Shown: in pieces, positions 11,516 through 24,119 of the stretch
Numbering within the stretch: position 1 is the first letter of the stretch
Layout of the letters: the number at the start of each line of letters is the position of its first letter
Source: Pelobates cultripes
Lineage: Eukaryota > Chordata > Amphibia > Anura > Pelobatidae
DNA length: 64,000 nt
NCBI GenBank assembly: GCA_933207985.1
Contig: OW240913.1
Coordinates: 279,421,602-279,485,601 of the forward strand
Direction: 5' to 3'
Notes under the pieces: generated by a model
Databases searched by the model: none
Seen by the model: the letters and a program-made list of their open reading frames with translations, nothing else
Told to the model about the DNA's origin: nothing
Position numbers and translations under genes: made by a program

Positions 11516-14500
11516 ATCTATAAATCATTGAATTAGAAACCGGTCTTCACAATTCAGTATGGTGCCACGGTAGTATATATCTGGACAGGAAAGGTAGGGG
11601 TAATACATCTGCTAAGATTGATTTAATCAGACCATTTTAATTATTAGGTTACTGAAGCCCCCCAACAATTCAGAAAACAGTAAATCTGTGAAATAAAATA
11701 TCTTGTGTGATAATCCCCAAAAATATAATGAGCAGCTACAACACTCATGTGGGTTCACATCACACTCACATAGATGCATGAAAGTAAGATACATTTGTGG
11801 TGAATGTACCGCAAACCAAAGTGGAGTGCTATTAAACTAAATCTTAACTATTCCTCACCCTTATGCAGAAGGTTTGCCAGAAATGTTTTAGGATCCAAAA
11901 GCGAACAAACATAAAAACATAATTGTGTAATATTGGATTTGTCAAGTGTGTAAAAAAACCTTTAACTCACAATTTAAAGAGCCCTCGACATTGGCTCTAT
12001 TTTATTAACTTCTATACTTTTAAGGTGGTACAAATACCTTTTCTTTGTATGTCAGCAACACCTCAAAGTAAAAAATGGAAATGAAAACCAATTGTGCAGA
12101 ATGTTTTTTCCAGTTAGAAATTACTTATTAAACTTGCTCCCGGTGTAAACCTAGCTGCTAAGTATGGGTAATACCAACCCTTTTGTGATATTTCAAGGAA
12201 CTTGGAATGGCAGCAAAATAAGATTCTGCAGAACATATTTATTAGCAAATACAATATCAAATAAAGCATTACATTTTCAAAGGTGCTGTAAATGTGAAAA
12301 AAGAAGCAGTTGAGTTGGTGAAAAAGAATAGATTTTATATTCTGTGGTCATGCAGAAGAATATGGAGAAACAACCACCTTGACACATTATGCGTACATGT
12401 ACCTATGTACCTTTTTTGAACTGTGTATCTCTAGTCATATGAAGAAGTTCAGAAAAACCCCACCAAAAAAAAACCCTAAGCATTATGGAACATTATGCCT
12501 CTCTGAGAGGTATTGATTGACCTAAAGATGATGTTTAGAGTTGATATATTATTTTAGCAATAAATAATGCATATTTATTACTATTTTAATGTATGTTTTG
12601 GGAAATAAAGCATTATTTAGAAGGTTAAAGTGATTGGCTGTTTTCCTCCAATGGGGATGAGCATCTATGAGTGGGATCCAAAATACCCTACAGAGTGAAC
12701 TCTATAGTGTCAAGTGTCACTTATACCTGTGGCAAACTCTGTAGTTTTTTCTCCCATATGTTCTTTAAGAGATTATTTCACTACCCCAGCTCCATTCCTC
12801 CCCCCTCCATGCTAAACACTCTCTCCCCAACAGGCCATGAATTCCAGAGAGCCACGCAGTACCTAGAGGGACATAGAAGTAAACATATGGAATTCCTAAT
12901 CGGCCTCGATACCTCACATTTCCTGGCCAAATTATACCTCAGTTTTACCGCACTTTCCTACCCGCCAGGAGAGCACTATTTGGAGGGGAAGTACTATGGA
13001 TTGGAAGGAATCACTCCCTAGGAGCCAGGAAAAGGCCCCCTCTTTGTCTTCAGGAACTCCTGATATTTGACTGGCCACAGAGACATTTACTCTGGAACTC
13101 TTTTTGGCATGGAACTTGTTAGCGGCCAGTCAAATCTTTACCCCAGTGGCGATTTGTCTATTCTCCATGCATCCGGCGCTATTTTACCATCTTGGGTGCC
13201 TAGATCAGAGCTATCTCTAAATATGATGTGTTGGAGTTCCTGCTTGTTTTTATGTGTTTAGGGGAGTATTTTGTCCTCTGTATCTGTGAGATAATTAGTT
13301 TAAGTGCTAATTCAATTATCTCCCAAACACATAGGCACCAAAACGGGCTTACTCTGCATGGAAATTGATTCCAGAGGGCAGGTTTAAAGGAGGAATTATA
13401 GTGAGAATAACATGGAATGGATATGAGATTATTGTTGCTTCTGGTGTGTCAGTAAAGAAGGACCAGGGTTTGGAGACACATCGCCAGCTGCCAGGAGCAG
13501 TAGGATGGAAAGTAAGAGAAGGTGGGAGTAAGATTTAAATGTTTGGGGTACATATATTGGATTCTGAATAGTTTTAAAACAACTATTATTTATGTTTTAA
13601 AATTAAGATAGTGGTACTACCTATGCAATCTCTCTGCATTGGGAAATGACATGCATTTTGGGAATTTTATATCCCTGAAGATATAGGCCAGAGTGGAAGT
13701 TCTGTAAACGGTAAATGAGTTTGATTGATGAAGAAGTGGATAATAGTACACTCTAGTGTGGATTTCCTACCTGATGTGTAGAAAAGATAATTTCCTCCGA
13801 ATGTGTTACTACTTTCCCACTGCTCACTCTTCATTCTGCAAGTTCTGTAATTTAATCCCAGGTCTCCCATAGCTTTCTGTGGGAAGATTATTCAGCAAGT
13901 CTAATATCAACTGCTTCAAATCCCTGTAGAGATCCCTGTTTTTCTGCTCAAGCGAGGGTAGTGCTGATCTCATTCATGGAAAACCATGAATGGCTACCAT
14001 TATGTTGCGCAAACATTTCTTGCTCATTTAATTTTCTTCCTATTAATATTATGCAGCTTATAGTAGAATCATGCACACATGGACAGCAGTACCGATATCT
14101 CTTCAGCAGGGAACTCTAGTAATAATACATCTGTCAGTCTCTCCATTCTTTTTGTATATGTGAAACGTGGTGGCAGAACTAAGCTGTATGAGGCTTCTTT
14201 TGAAAATCTGGACAGCAAAGCCAGATACGTACTTGTGCCATGATCTTTAATATGCATGGGAATTGTCCATACTCATTGTCTGTTTAATTCACGCACAGAG
14301 AATTATTGGCAGAAACGTAGAGATGCAACAGTGTTCTACAAGTTGTGAAAATAATGCAAAATAGATTCAGTGACTAATATGCTGCCTGAAGGGTTGATGT
14401 TTAGAATAGATCATCTAGGGAAAATGTGAACGAGAAATTGCAACCGCAATCCTCCTCCCTGCACAAAATATTGGCATTGTGTAGTGCACTTACACGCATC

Positions 14501-15290
14501 TCTTCACGTCACTAAACCAATTCTAAATTGTTCAGAATTTGTCTAATTTAATTGAAACAGCTCGGCATGTGTAAACAATGCCTTTGTTGAAAGAAGCTTT
14601 CAATATTTAGTTTGTCTTAAGTAACAGCAGCGATCTGTTTGTCCGTAAAACATTTGATTCAATGTGGAGATTAATAAGAGCTGCTTTGCATCATTACACT
14701 AGTGTGCTGCAGCACAGGTATATATTATATCACCTATTCGAAAGCCTTTTGAGTTGTAAGGGAAAATATATTGTGGAATCATTTTAAAACGTACGCAAGT
14801 TCATATTGTATGGAAAGACACTTTCTAATATACACAATATATATTGCTTCATTCAGAGTACAGCAGAATCCTGGTAAGGGAACAGAAAAACTTGAAAAAG
14901 CATTTTATCGGTGAAACACGTTGTGTAGTATTATTTCTTTTAGCATTGAAGTATATTTGTTTTTCACTTGTATGTGTTTGTAGATTTATTACACTTTTCA
15001 TACTGCTCTATCAAATGTGAATAAAATACATCCATTTATTTTTATATAAATTGTACTTACAGTGAGCACTATGGTATATCTCTGTTGTTTATATAACCAT
15101 CGGTATGCTGAAACATTGGCTTTTAGAGTTTTATATCCATCAGTGGGTATTGTACCGCTGCAAGCAATTTTACTTAGAGCTAGTTTAAGCTCTACAAAAT
15201 GTTCGTGCAATTCCAGTCATTATTATGGAGAGTTTTATCTTCCTGCTTAAACAGTCTGCACTATTATCTTTCATTTTGTATCTTTTTACA
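11516..15290. other. Intronic DNA without a recognised gene
   Basis: A C-rich stretch at 12770-13060 keeps a frame of 116 codons open (12671-13021) but shows no known domain. The part from about 14280 to 14760 is repeat-poor, with ordinary base mix and TAATTTAATTG-type motifs, and is noted as a possible conserved non-coding element. Nothing else is recognised. Confidence 0.45.
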
Positions 15291-16904
15291 TACCGTATAT
15301 ATACTCGAGTATAAGCCGAGTTTTTCCATAATACAGACCAGGACCACCGGGCTCATTACCTAAGCTGTTACTTACCTTAACAGCAGCTCAGGTCAGCTCC
15401 CTTCACCTCCGTTCCCTTCTGCTCACAGTGTAAATCTCGCGAGCCGCGCGGCATGCAGATCGCGAGACTTACACTGTGAGCTGAACGGGGAAGGTGAACG
15501 GAGCTGCTACAAAGGTAAGTAACCGCTTGCTCCGGCCCCCCCTGCACAGCCCATGCCACTAAACCACCAGAGAATCAATAGCCCCCCTCCCTGGTCAGGT
15601 AAAAAGCAGGGAGGGGGGACAAAAAAAAAATATATATTCAAATAATAAAAATAATAATATTAAAATAAATCTGCGGGACTGTATTTGGTGTCCAGGGGTG
15701 ATCGGCTGATTGTAGCCATGGGACCGGAGTCCTTCAGGCACATCCCGTTATAGCTGGATCTCCCCGCCATGCCTCCTACCCCATGAGCTGATCACTCAAT
15801 ACCAGCTAAACTTCCAGTTACAATCATTAACCTTACATAATTTCAATGTCTGCTGTGTTTTTGCTTCTATCTCTAGCATATGTTTTCTTGATTACTTATT
15901 ATTTTAAACAGATGCAACGCTCTAGATAACACACACTACTCTCAGCTCAAGCTGCATCCCTGCTCACAGCCCATACCGGGCTTAAGCTTAGTCTACCTGT
16001 AACAGAGATGGTGCATCTGTCAGCCTAACGCAGAACTCAAAATAAAGAATTACAAAAATAAAATTAAAATAATAATATTAAAAAAAATTTAATAATAAAA
16101 TTGCCCTCCCCCCACCCAGTTTACACACACACTACACAAACACACACACACTCTGCATCATATACACACACTCTTCATCATATACACACACTGCATTCAT
16201 TATATACACACACAAACACACACACAAACACACACTGCATTCATTATATACATACACTACACACAGACACACACACTGCATTCATTATATACACACACTA
16301 CACACACACACACACTGCATTCATTATATACACACTACACACACACACACTGCATTCATTTTATACACACACTGTAAATAAATATTCAATTAATGTAATT
16401 TTATTGAGATCTAATTTTATATAGAAATTTACCAGTAGCTGCTGCATTTCCCACCCTAGGCTTATACTCGAGTCAATAAGTTTTCCCAGGTTTTTGTGGT
16501 AAAAAAAATCATTATATACGCATACTACACACACACACACTGCATTCATTATATACACACACTACACACACACACACACTGCATTCATTATATACACACA
16601 CTACACACACACACACTGCATTCATTATATACACACTACACACAGACACACACACTGCATTCATTCTATACACACATTACACACACACACACACACACTG
16701 CATTCATTATATACACACACTGTAAATAAATATTCAATTAATGTAATTTTATTGGGATCTAATTTTATTTAGAAATTTCCCAGTAGCTGCTGCATTTCCC
16801 ACCCTAGGCTTATACTCGAGTCAATACGTTTTCCCAGGTTTTTGTGGTAAAATTAGGGGCCTCGGCTTATATTTGGGTCGGCTTATATTCAAGTATATAC
16901 GGTA
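15291..16904. mobile_element. Inverted-repeat DNA transposon (non-autonomous)
   Basis: The left end TACCGTATATATACTCGAGT, then ATAAGCCGAG, is mirrored by the right end, which read inward is TACCGTATATACTTGAATAT then AAGCCGACCC. Motifs such as CTTATACTCGAGTCAATA and CCCAGGTTTTTGTGGTAA recur inside. It carries two (CA)n-type arrays and a 348-bp tandem duplication. No transposase is seen. I recognise this as a widespread vertebrate MITE but do not assign a superfamily. Confidence 0.75.
16122..16853. repeat. CA-rich minisatellite plus 348-bp tandem duplication
   Basis: Units such as CACACACTGCATTCATTATA occur in two arrays (about 16122-16370 and 16518-16718). After each array comes the same 135-bp segment (16371-16505 and 16719-16853), starting ACTGTAAATAAATATTCAAT and differing at about five positions. 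The offset between the two segments is 348 bp. Confidence 0.85.
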
Positions 16905-17125
16905 TGTTTGACAAGCACCTTAATCAAGTACTGATACCTATCACGAATTTAAAAGCAACTAGGATTGTGATCATTGGACTGTGAATATTGGACTTTATAC
17001 ATTTATTATTTATTCCATATATGCTTCTTTACTCATGTTATCTTTATATTCATCCATTGGCGCAACCTGTTTTTGTCTATTTTATGGTGGATTACCATAA
17101 GGTTGAATTGTTTGAGAAAGTTTTT

Positions 17126-17267
17126 GTTTTTGATGAAGTTGTTATGATGCCTGGAGTGTTCCTTTAATGAAGCAGTTTTGTATATAGATCATTATCCTGC
17201 AGTCTCACTTAATTTTCTCAATTTTTTGCCATTGAGCTAAAGTTGTTTTGGTGCTAATAGTATCTTT
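17126..17267. mobile_element. T2-like MITE fragments
   Basis: Contains GATGCCTGGAGTGTTCCTTTAA, a typical T2 right end, at about 17148-17169. It is followed by TGAAGCAGTTTTGTATATAG, which resembles the interior of the MITE at 35440. It is flanked on the right by the next copy. Confidence 0.6.
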
Positions 17268-17569
17268 TTAAAGGAACACTATAGTGTTAGTAATACAAAC
17301 ATGTATACCTAACACTATGGTGCTGGAATAGATTTTTAGGTGCCCCACTCCCCCCAGAATGGAGATAAAAGGTTTTATACTTACCTTTTCTCCATCGCCA
17401 CACCAGCCCCGCCTCCATGGCTTTGAATCCATTCTTTCCAATGGGGACTTTGTAGACGCTGGACCTCCTCATGCAACTTTTTATACTGCAGGGTTAAGAG
17501 GACAGGGACACTGCACCTAAGCCAGTTCAATGAGATTAAGTGGTCTGGGTGCCTAAAGTGTCCCTTTAG
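17268..17569. mobile_element. T2-like MITE, about 300 bp
   Basis: The left end is TTAAAGGAACACTATAGTGT. The right end AAGTGTCCCTTTAG is the same terminus with the last TTAA mutated to TTAG. The inside is GC-richer than the flanks. Confidence 0.75.
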
Positions 17570-18116
17570 GTCCACATCTAGTGGCCACTAGAGGAGCTTT
17601 TGCGTCACAGCCCAAGCAATACTCGGTCATATGATGCGGAAGCCCCCATAGTAAAGCAGCGATTCAATACAATTACTATGGGTAGACTTGGATGTGCATG
17701 ACATCCCCAATTCTCCTTTATGAGAAGTAGATTTAACCATGATGACGGAGGCCAATTCTACTCCATGATGTCGCAGGAGATAGCGAGGTGTGCAGCACCA
17801 AGGAAGCCTCGGCTTTTGAAAAAGGTAAGTGAAAATATTAATATTGTTATAGTTTTTTTGCACCACCAATGAGGTGGACATATTTAGCTAGGGACAGGTG
17901 ACTGGTTATGCAATAAGGAAGCATATGAACGGAGCACAAATAACAAACATCTAAAACTACAGAATTAAGTGGAATGTGATGGGTATGCTGCTGAGTTAGC
18001 AATAATGAGAGAAAAGTAGTTTTAAGAGGCACATTCTATTTTATGACTCTACATGATCTATCTTTAAATACAATAAAAACAAGGAGAATCATCCTTATCT
18101 TGTGTCTTTTTAACAG
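17570..18116. other. Intron end, nothing recognised
   Basis: No repeat or open frame of note. The polypyrimidine tract and AG acceptor of the next ASCC3 exon lie at the right edge. Confidence 0.5.
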
Positions 18117-18268
18117 GCCATGCTGGATGTTGCAGCAAACCATGGTTGGATTGTCACAGCATTAAATATTAGTAATCTGGTACAAATGGTAATTCAAGCA
18201 CGATGGGTGCATGATTCTTCCCTGCTAACTGTACCCAATATTGAGGCACACCATCTTCATCTGTTCAG
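18117..18268 (+). CDS. ASCC3: ASCC3 coding exon (fifth from last)
   Basis: This exon encodes 50 residues plus two bases and reads AMLDVAANHGWIVTALNISN, then a helical stretch with LVQMVIQARW, and ends HHLHLFR. This is the ASCC3 Sec63 helical bundle. The acceptor is TTTTTAACAG and the donor is GTATGC. It joins the previous exon in phase 0 and leaves phase 2, completed by one base of the next exon. The N-terminal part (AMLDVAAN, GWIV) is nearly identical to the human protein, with modest changes later (ARWVHDSSLLTVPNIEAHH). The sequence is open throughout, consistent with a functional gene. Confidence 0.96.
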
Positions 18269-18949
18269 GTATGCACTAACTAATCTGATAAAACAGTCTT
18301 CCTGTTCACTTTAAATAGCAGTTTCAGACTAAATCTGGCAATCAGACCATTTGATAAAATATAAAAAATCACCTACGGTTTGTTTTTTTATGTGATGCTC
18401 TGCTTTCCTTCATGTGTATTTAACAGAAACATGTGAAGTTACCTATACCCTTTTGTTAGGGCTGACTATAGGAACGGAGTGACTGACGTTACTCCATTCA
18501 GGTACTGGCATCCTGCTAATGAAGACAGCATGTTGATGTGCGATTTGTAATTGAAAACACAATTCAGTTCAGTCCTGGAGTAACCTGTGCACACCTTGCT
18601 TGGAGGTGGAAAAACAGAAACATTGTTTTTCATCTTTCACTTACAGTGTTAAATGACAAAAAAGGGAAGACCTTAGAACTATTATGGATCCAAGATGGAT
18701 GCCCACAGTTCCAGGACAGTGGTGTGGATTTCTAGGTTTCATTTTATTTGGCAAACCTCACAAACGCACATATTTTAACCATAGGGGGATGTATTATCAA
18801 TAGCATACAAACATTGTAGATGAAAGTTCCCCTTTTTACATTACATATAGTAACGATTTTCTTACATCAAAATATCAGAGATAAATGTCTATATTACTGT
18901 AACTAATAAAGCATAATTAATTATACTTACCTGCTTATCTATGTAACAG
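18269..18949 (+). other. ASCC3: ASCC3 intron, 681 bp
   Basis: Short intron with a GTATGC donor and a CTATGTAACAG acceptor. No repeat is recognised. An open frame at 18538-18735 has no domain. Confidence 0.85.
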
Positions 18950-19100
18950 CAAATGGAATCAAAGGAAAGGAAAAAAGGATTCTAGAGAATTCACTGGTCC
19001 GATCGAATGTCTTCCAGAATTGATTGCTGCATGCGAAAGAAAGGAAGATGTCTTCACTAGCATTATTGAGCGTGATTTACAGTGCGCACATATTTCACAG
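18950..19100 (+). CDS. ASCC3: ASCC3 coding exon (fourth from last)
   Basis: One base completes the split codon, and then 50 codons read KWNQRKGKKDSREFTGPIEC, then LPELIAACERKEDVFTSI, ending DLQCAHISQ. The KW near the start, the IECLPELI core and the acidic-hydrophobic tail align with the same exon in other vertebrates. It is visibly more diverged than its neighbours, especially in the charged KGKKDSREF segment. The acceptor is AACAG and the donor is GTAATA. With the preceding exon it sums to 303 bases, restoring phase 0. The segment lies in the Sec63 unit between the helical and immunoglobulin-like parts. Confidence 0.93.
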
Positions 19101-20962
19101 GTAATAATTGTGGAGGGTTATCGTCCAAAATGTTCCTCTATAATAAGATCTTGTTCATTGAATGTATATTCCAGATTAAAGGGATTATATCAATTTTTGT
19201 TTTATATTTAGAGCAAGGTTTTTGTAAAAGTGGCTCTGACTTTAAGACCTTGCTCATAGTTTCCACTTTTATTTTTCACAAAGAAAAACCCATACTGAGG
19301 TCTTACTTAGATGCATTTTCACTCAATAATATATGCTTATTCTGCCATGGCTCTTATAAAGGGTTATGTCTAAATAGCAATTCTAGAACTATACTTTAAA
19401 TATTCTCTTTTAGTTTTCATGGTAACTACAAAATTTCTAGGATGCTGTTTCAGAATTGTTTCTATCAGGTCAGTTTTTTGGTTGTCGTAAAAGAAAAAAT
19501 ATGAAATGAGGTATGCACATATTTCATAAATACTTTTGCAGTTAGGAAAACTGGAGTAATTAGACACTTGTTACTATGTGTAAATGGATTGCTGGTGGAT
19601 GTCTGTAAAACTCATATCATAAGGAAATATGCCTATGTCATTTCAATGGGTCTGGTCAAGATCAGAAGAAATCAATAAATCAAGTACCAATCATCACCAA
19701 TCAAATCAAACCCGCATCACAAGCAGGCAATCACACCACATCTTTCTCCTGCAGCAATCCACAGTTTGAGAGGGGACATCCAACTATAAAACTGGTATAC
19801 CCAATACTAGAACCTGCCTGAACATTTGATGCTCATTTTCTGCAATTTGGTGCACACATAAATGAACAAGTATTTTGGACCTTCTGGGCTGAACAGCCAT
19901 AGCCTTACCTAGCTTCAACCGCCTGCAAATCTCCAGTTGCTGACTCAGTGCAAATAACAGAAAGTCCAATACATGATCAGCAATGTAGAACATTTTATTG
20001 CTCACTATTGTAGTACATATTAAGCCACCTGACTGCCTCGTCTCACAAATTCTAAGCACCTGTGCTCAGTGCAAGATTGCTGGAGAGTGACATGGGGCTT
20101 AGCATTTGGGTTTGTCGCAAGTGGTTCCCTGAAAGGTGAAGAATCTGGTCCCTGAATGGTGAAGAGAATGGTCCCTGAAACTTATATACTTTTTTTTGTA
20201 TGTTTTTATGGTAAAAAAAAATAAAATGTAAACATATAATATACAAATATACGACAGAGCGTATGCATCAAGAAAATAAATATATATCAGTGTACAAATT
20301 ATATGATTTAGTCTTTACTTGGTGGGCTAGTGGTATCCGCCACATCCTGATTGAAGCCTCATAGCTGGCTGGAATTAAATTAGTTTTTACTTCAGATCAA
20401 AACATTAGGAAATGTCCGAGTGGAGCTTGGACTGCAAGCTGGCAAGATTTGCATTGCATGAGCTCCTGGTGCTAACGCTGCTTACCCGGTGATAATCCGA
20501 GCTAACAAGTTAGAGACCTCAACCCAAGGTGACTCCCATGCTGGGGGCACCTTGATCTACACCTTAATCGATGCCCTGAGGCTCCGAGAACTGCGACGGC
20601 AGGCTAAGTGGAGAACAGACGGCCGCTTTCCTGAATCAAACCACTCCAGACGAGACTCTCCTACCTCCCCATCCATTCCTCTGTATATCCCAGTCCCCTC
20701 TGGAGAGTAGTCGGCTACACCAGCTTTGCTCGTCACTCAAACAAAGCAGATATTGCATTGCACAATAACATCCCAAGATGCCGGACGCTGCATGCAGAAA
20801 CTCACATGGTGCAAATGCAACTGAGAGGGCATTTAGCGACTCCACTGCCTACTCCCTGTGACGGCTAGATCAGATCTTCCAGAACTTCTGGCTGAAGTTA
20901 CAAGTACGTAAAACGGACACCACAACATACAAGTCTTTACAGCGGAAAGGAAACCGGAGAAA
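19101..20962. other. Intronic DNA, unclassified repeats possible
   Basis: From about 19640 the base composition shifts, and the text up to 20960 (for example CAGAACTTCTGGCTGAAG at 20880-20897) looks like part of an old retroelement. I find no recognisable protein or terminal repeat. Confidence 0.4.
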
Positions 20963-21256
20963 GGATCAGCCACGTATGGTGAAGCCTCCTCAAAGCGCAA
21001 GATCTAAAAGGAATCTATCACGACCTCATGACCGCTCACCAAGGCCAGGGCCACCCAAGGCAAGACCTCCAGGCATTGTCCACATGGGCGGAAGAGCATC
21101 TATACCAGTGGATCAGCCACGTATGGTGAAGCCTCCTCAAAGCTCAAGATCTAAAAGGAATCTATCACGACCTCATGACCGCTCACCAAGGCCAGGGCCA
21201 CCCAAGGCAAGACCTCCAGGCATCGTCCACATGGGCGGAAGAGCATCTATACCAGT
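20963..21256. repeat. 147-bp tandem duplication
   Basis: Units 20963-21109 and 21110-21256 both begin GGATCAGCCACGTATGGTGA and differ at only two positions seen by eye. The unit length is 49 codons, so a 136-codon frame (20976-21386) reads through both units without a shift. The translated repeat is rich in Arg, Pro and Ser (SRPHDRSPRPGPPKARPP). No known domain was recognised. Confidence 0.9.
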
Positions 21257-23304
21257 GGAGATTTGCCCTCTCCCAGAAGGGGATAGACTTGGTCCCTCGA
21301 CGATGCTGGCCCTCATGCGAACCTTGCTCCAGAGTATCACTTGCCCAGGCTTGGTAGTAGCTTTGCCACTAAGAGGAACCGGCTGAACTCGCTCTTGGGA
21401 CTGCCATCTGAGCATTCAATTTGTGTTTTAAATGCCAGGCTTCAAGTTTTCTTTACTTTTTTGTATTATGATTTTCCTTTCCTTGCTTTTATCTCTCTCT
21501 ACACTATTTGACCTTCTATTGATCTGGTAAAGTATCATAATGATAATGCTGCCAGAGGAACAATATAAGTGACTCCAATCAGCAACACTTCTACATATAT
21601 AGAATGTCTAGGATATATCCTAGTAATCGAGCCTGTCTAGCTTGTTAGCGCCCAACAATGCTTTATAAGTCGTATAACTAATTAATTACTAAAGCACATC
21701 AGCCTAGCAACTGACCTATGCTGACAGGGTAAGTGCAGCTTGGAAGGGTTACTCTACTTTTTATTCTTCTACTCTACCTGTTATAGTGCAAATAGCTCTG
21801 GTCTGACATGAATTGGATACCACTAAGCTCCACTGCTACAGCTAATGTTTTTATAAGACTAATGTTTTGTTATGCATTAGACACAATGCCTTTTCACTAA
21901 CATGCTCTTTCACCAGTAGTTATATATATTAAGGAAGCAGGCACCAGCAATAAGCAATTCAATTAATTGGTTATGTCCAAGGTCATGTCGAAATATTGGT
22001 TCGGACATATCTGCTCCTAGCCTAACTTTACTTGATATAACTCGCCAGTCTTAGGTTTAGACCTATAGTTCAGCCTGTTTATTAACATTAAAAAAAAGAG
22101 TGCAAGTCTCTCATTTGTCATGACACTGTATTTACATGTAAACTCATAATGTGGAATTACAAGCCTGTATGTTACTAAGTGCACTAAGAAAATAAAAAAT
22201 GTAAAAAAAAATAAAACATTAGAAAATGTCCTACTTTTTTTATTGCTACCCCGTAAGGTGTTACGGCTGCTTTGGTGGCTTATCATCCTTTTGGCAGTCT
22301 TCAACTCTGGAAATGGTCCCCAACATTCAGTTCCTGTTTACAGGTTCTCCCAAATGCCTGATATTCAATAAGGATGGTCTGCTAATCTCTCATAAACTTT
22401 CAGTGTTCAAATGAGAGAATGGGATGGCTGTAAACTGCTTCAGATAACATTGTTTTTTGTTTTTTTATTGGGGACACTGATACTAAAACAAACATTGTAA
22501 AACTGAAAAGCTTACAGTGGATAAAATTTGAATCACAATACAAAATTAAATTCAACATTGACTCCAAAATTTTGCAGACCCCTAATAATTATATACCTAG
22601 TCATTAGGTAATCTGACGATGTTCTGATGATAGAAAGGATTGTGCAGAAGGTAAGGTAGGTCTGTATTGGTGTTTGGTTATTTTATAAATGATTCAGAGG
22701 AAATTCAAAGCTCTGATTAGTCTAACCTCTCCTGCTGCAAAGAACAGTACTAATATCGTCACAATGGTTGAGCTGGAGTTTCCAATGTATTTTTAACGGA
22801 TAGGATTGTTTGGAACTGAATCTAAGTTAATTTTAGTGGTCATCTATGAGTCGTGTTTTAATTTGCTTTATTTATTTCCAAACAAAGAACAATAATGAGA
22901 TTGAATTTCGCTTATAAAAAGCACTTTAATTGACAATGAATTTTAATTGTGTGTTAAATACTTATTTCCACTGAACTTGTTAAATAAACCAGAACTGAAT
23001 TTGTGGCTATCCACTTCATTAGCCCGTTAATATAATATTGCTTATTCTCATTAAGCTGTTGCCCCTGTGAATGGAAATGTTTTCTCTACAGACTGTTATG
23101 TGCTTTGCATTAGGCATCAATTGCCTTTAAATCCCATAGGGGGGCGGGGTGTATGATGTATATATGTATATAGTATGACAGTGCCTGTCTCACAATATAA
23201 TATTCTTTGTCTTTTTGCAAACCGAATTATATTTATTTTCTTAAAATATATATATATGTATAATTAGATATTATTGCATCTTATTTTCCTTTTAAAATGT
23301 GTTT
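21257..23304. other. Intronic DNA without a gene
   Basis: 21257-21960 is unclassified, possibly the remainder of a retroelement. About 22690-23110 is repeat-poor with motifs such as CTTTAATTGACAATGAATTT and CATTAGCCCGTTAATATAAT, noted as a possible conserved non-coding element. Confidence 0.45.
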
Positions 23305-23356
23305 GTGTGTGTGTGTACACACACAGATATATGTGTATATATATATATATATATAA
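23305..23356. repeat. Compound (GT)n / (TA)n microsatellite
   Basis: GTGTGTGTGTGT, then ACACACAC, then ATATGTGTATATATATATAT. A simple repeat in the ASCC3 intron. Confidence 0.85.
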
Positions 23357-24119
23357 TAGAAATACATTATTTCAATGGGAAGATCTAATTTTTGAATACG
23401 ATATGGTGGTAGCATTAGTGCAATTATTTCTTATAATGAACTGGTAACAGTGTATGGATCACCTTCGTTCAGTCTGGGGGACTTAATATGAGGCTGAATT
23501 AACATACATACATACAGGTTAGTAGAAGTCACACTGCTACAATTTTAAAGATGCCAACTGAAATAGCTGCTGCCCAGAGCTGTCGTTCCCACAATCTGTT
23601 AGTACTGTAACTATGTACAAAGTAATGGTGGTAGGGAAATAGAGGGCAAGTCCTAGTGCCCTGAACTAATTATGAATTTGTGATATGCCTGTTGTTGACA
23701 GTTCTCTGGTGTCCCCAAAAGCAGCGCACAAGGGGAACGAAGTCGGGCGGTGAGACAAAACCCACAACTTGTGACTGTCCTAGCAAAATTGGGACATTTG
23801 GGAGGTGTGCTACACTATAATTTTAACATTAACCTCTAGACTAACCTCTAGACTAGTGGTTTTCAACCACTGTGTCATAGAACATAACTGTGCCTCAAGC
23901 ACAAGTGTCAGAATTAAAATTGGGATTTCTATAGGTAAATTTATTCAAATAAATAAGTCGGAATCGCTAGAATTATGAATATCTTTCCAGTAAGACTTCA
24001 AGTAGATGTGACAATTAATATTAAACAATAATATAGACCACCCAGGTGCAGTGAATACAAAATCAATCAAAAAGGTAATTACCCTTTTGTAGATGTACGG
24101 TATAGCAGAAGGATTCCTC
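23357..24119. other. Intronic DNA, possible hAT end
   Basis: ACTAGTGGTTTTCAACCACT at about 23853-23872, next to a duplicated CCTCTAGACTA, resembles a hAT terminus. Otherwise nothing is recognised. Confidence 0.35.

Larger units (their letters stand above)
390..18116 (+). other. ASCC3: ASCC3 intron, 17.7 kb
   Basis: This is the intron between the first two ASCC3 exons of the window, with a GTATTT donor and a TTTTTAACAG acceptor. It is filled by the repeats listed separately. Between them I see no exon-like open frame with splice sites and a recognisable protein. Confidence 0.9.

Noticed and set aside
12671..13021. 116-codon frame in the large ASCC3 intron
   Set aside because: No recognisable protein, no ASCC3-like sequence and no splice pairing. 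It may be part of an old repeat.
16101..16729. His/Thr-rich open frames
   Set aside because: Translations of CA-rich repeats inside a transposon.
20976..21386. 136-codon Arg/Pro-rich frame as a host gene
   Set aside because: Mostly two copies of a 147-bp duplication. No homologue recalled and no splice or promoter evidence. Kept as a repeat only.
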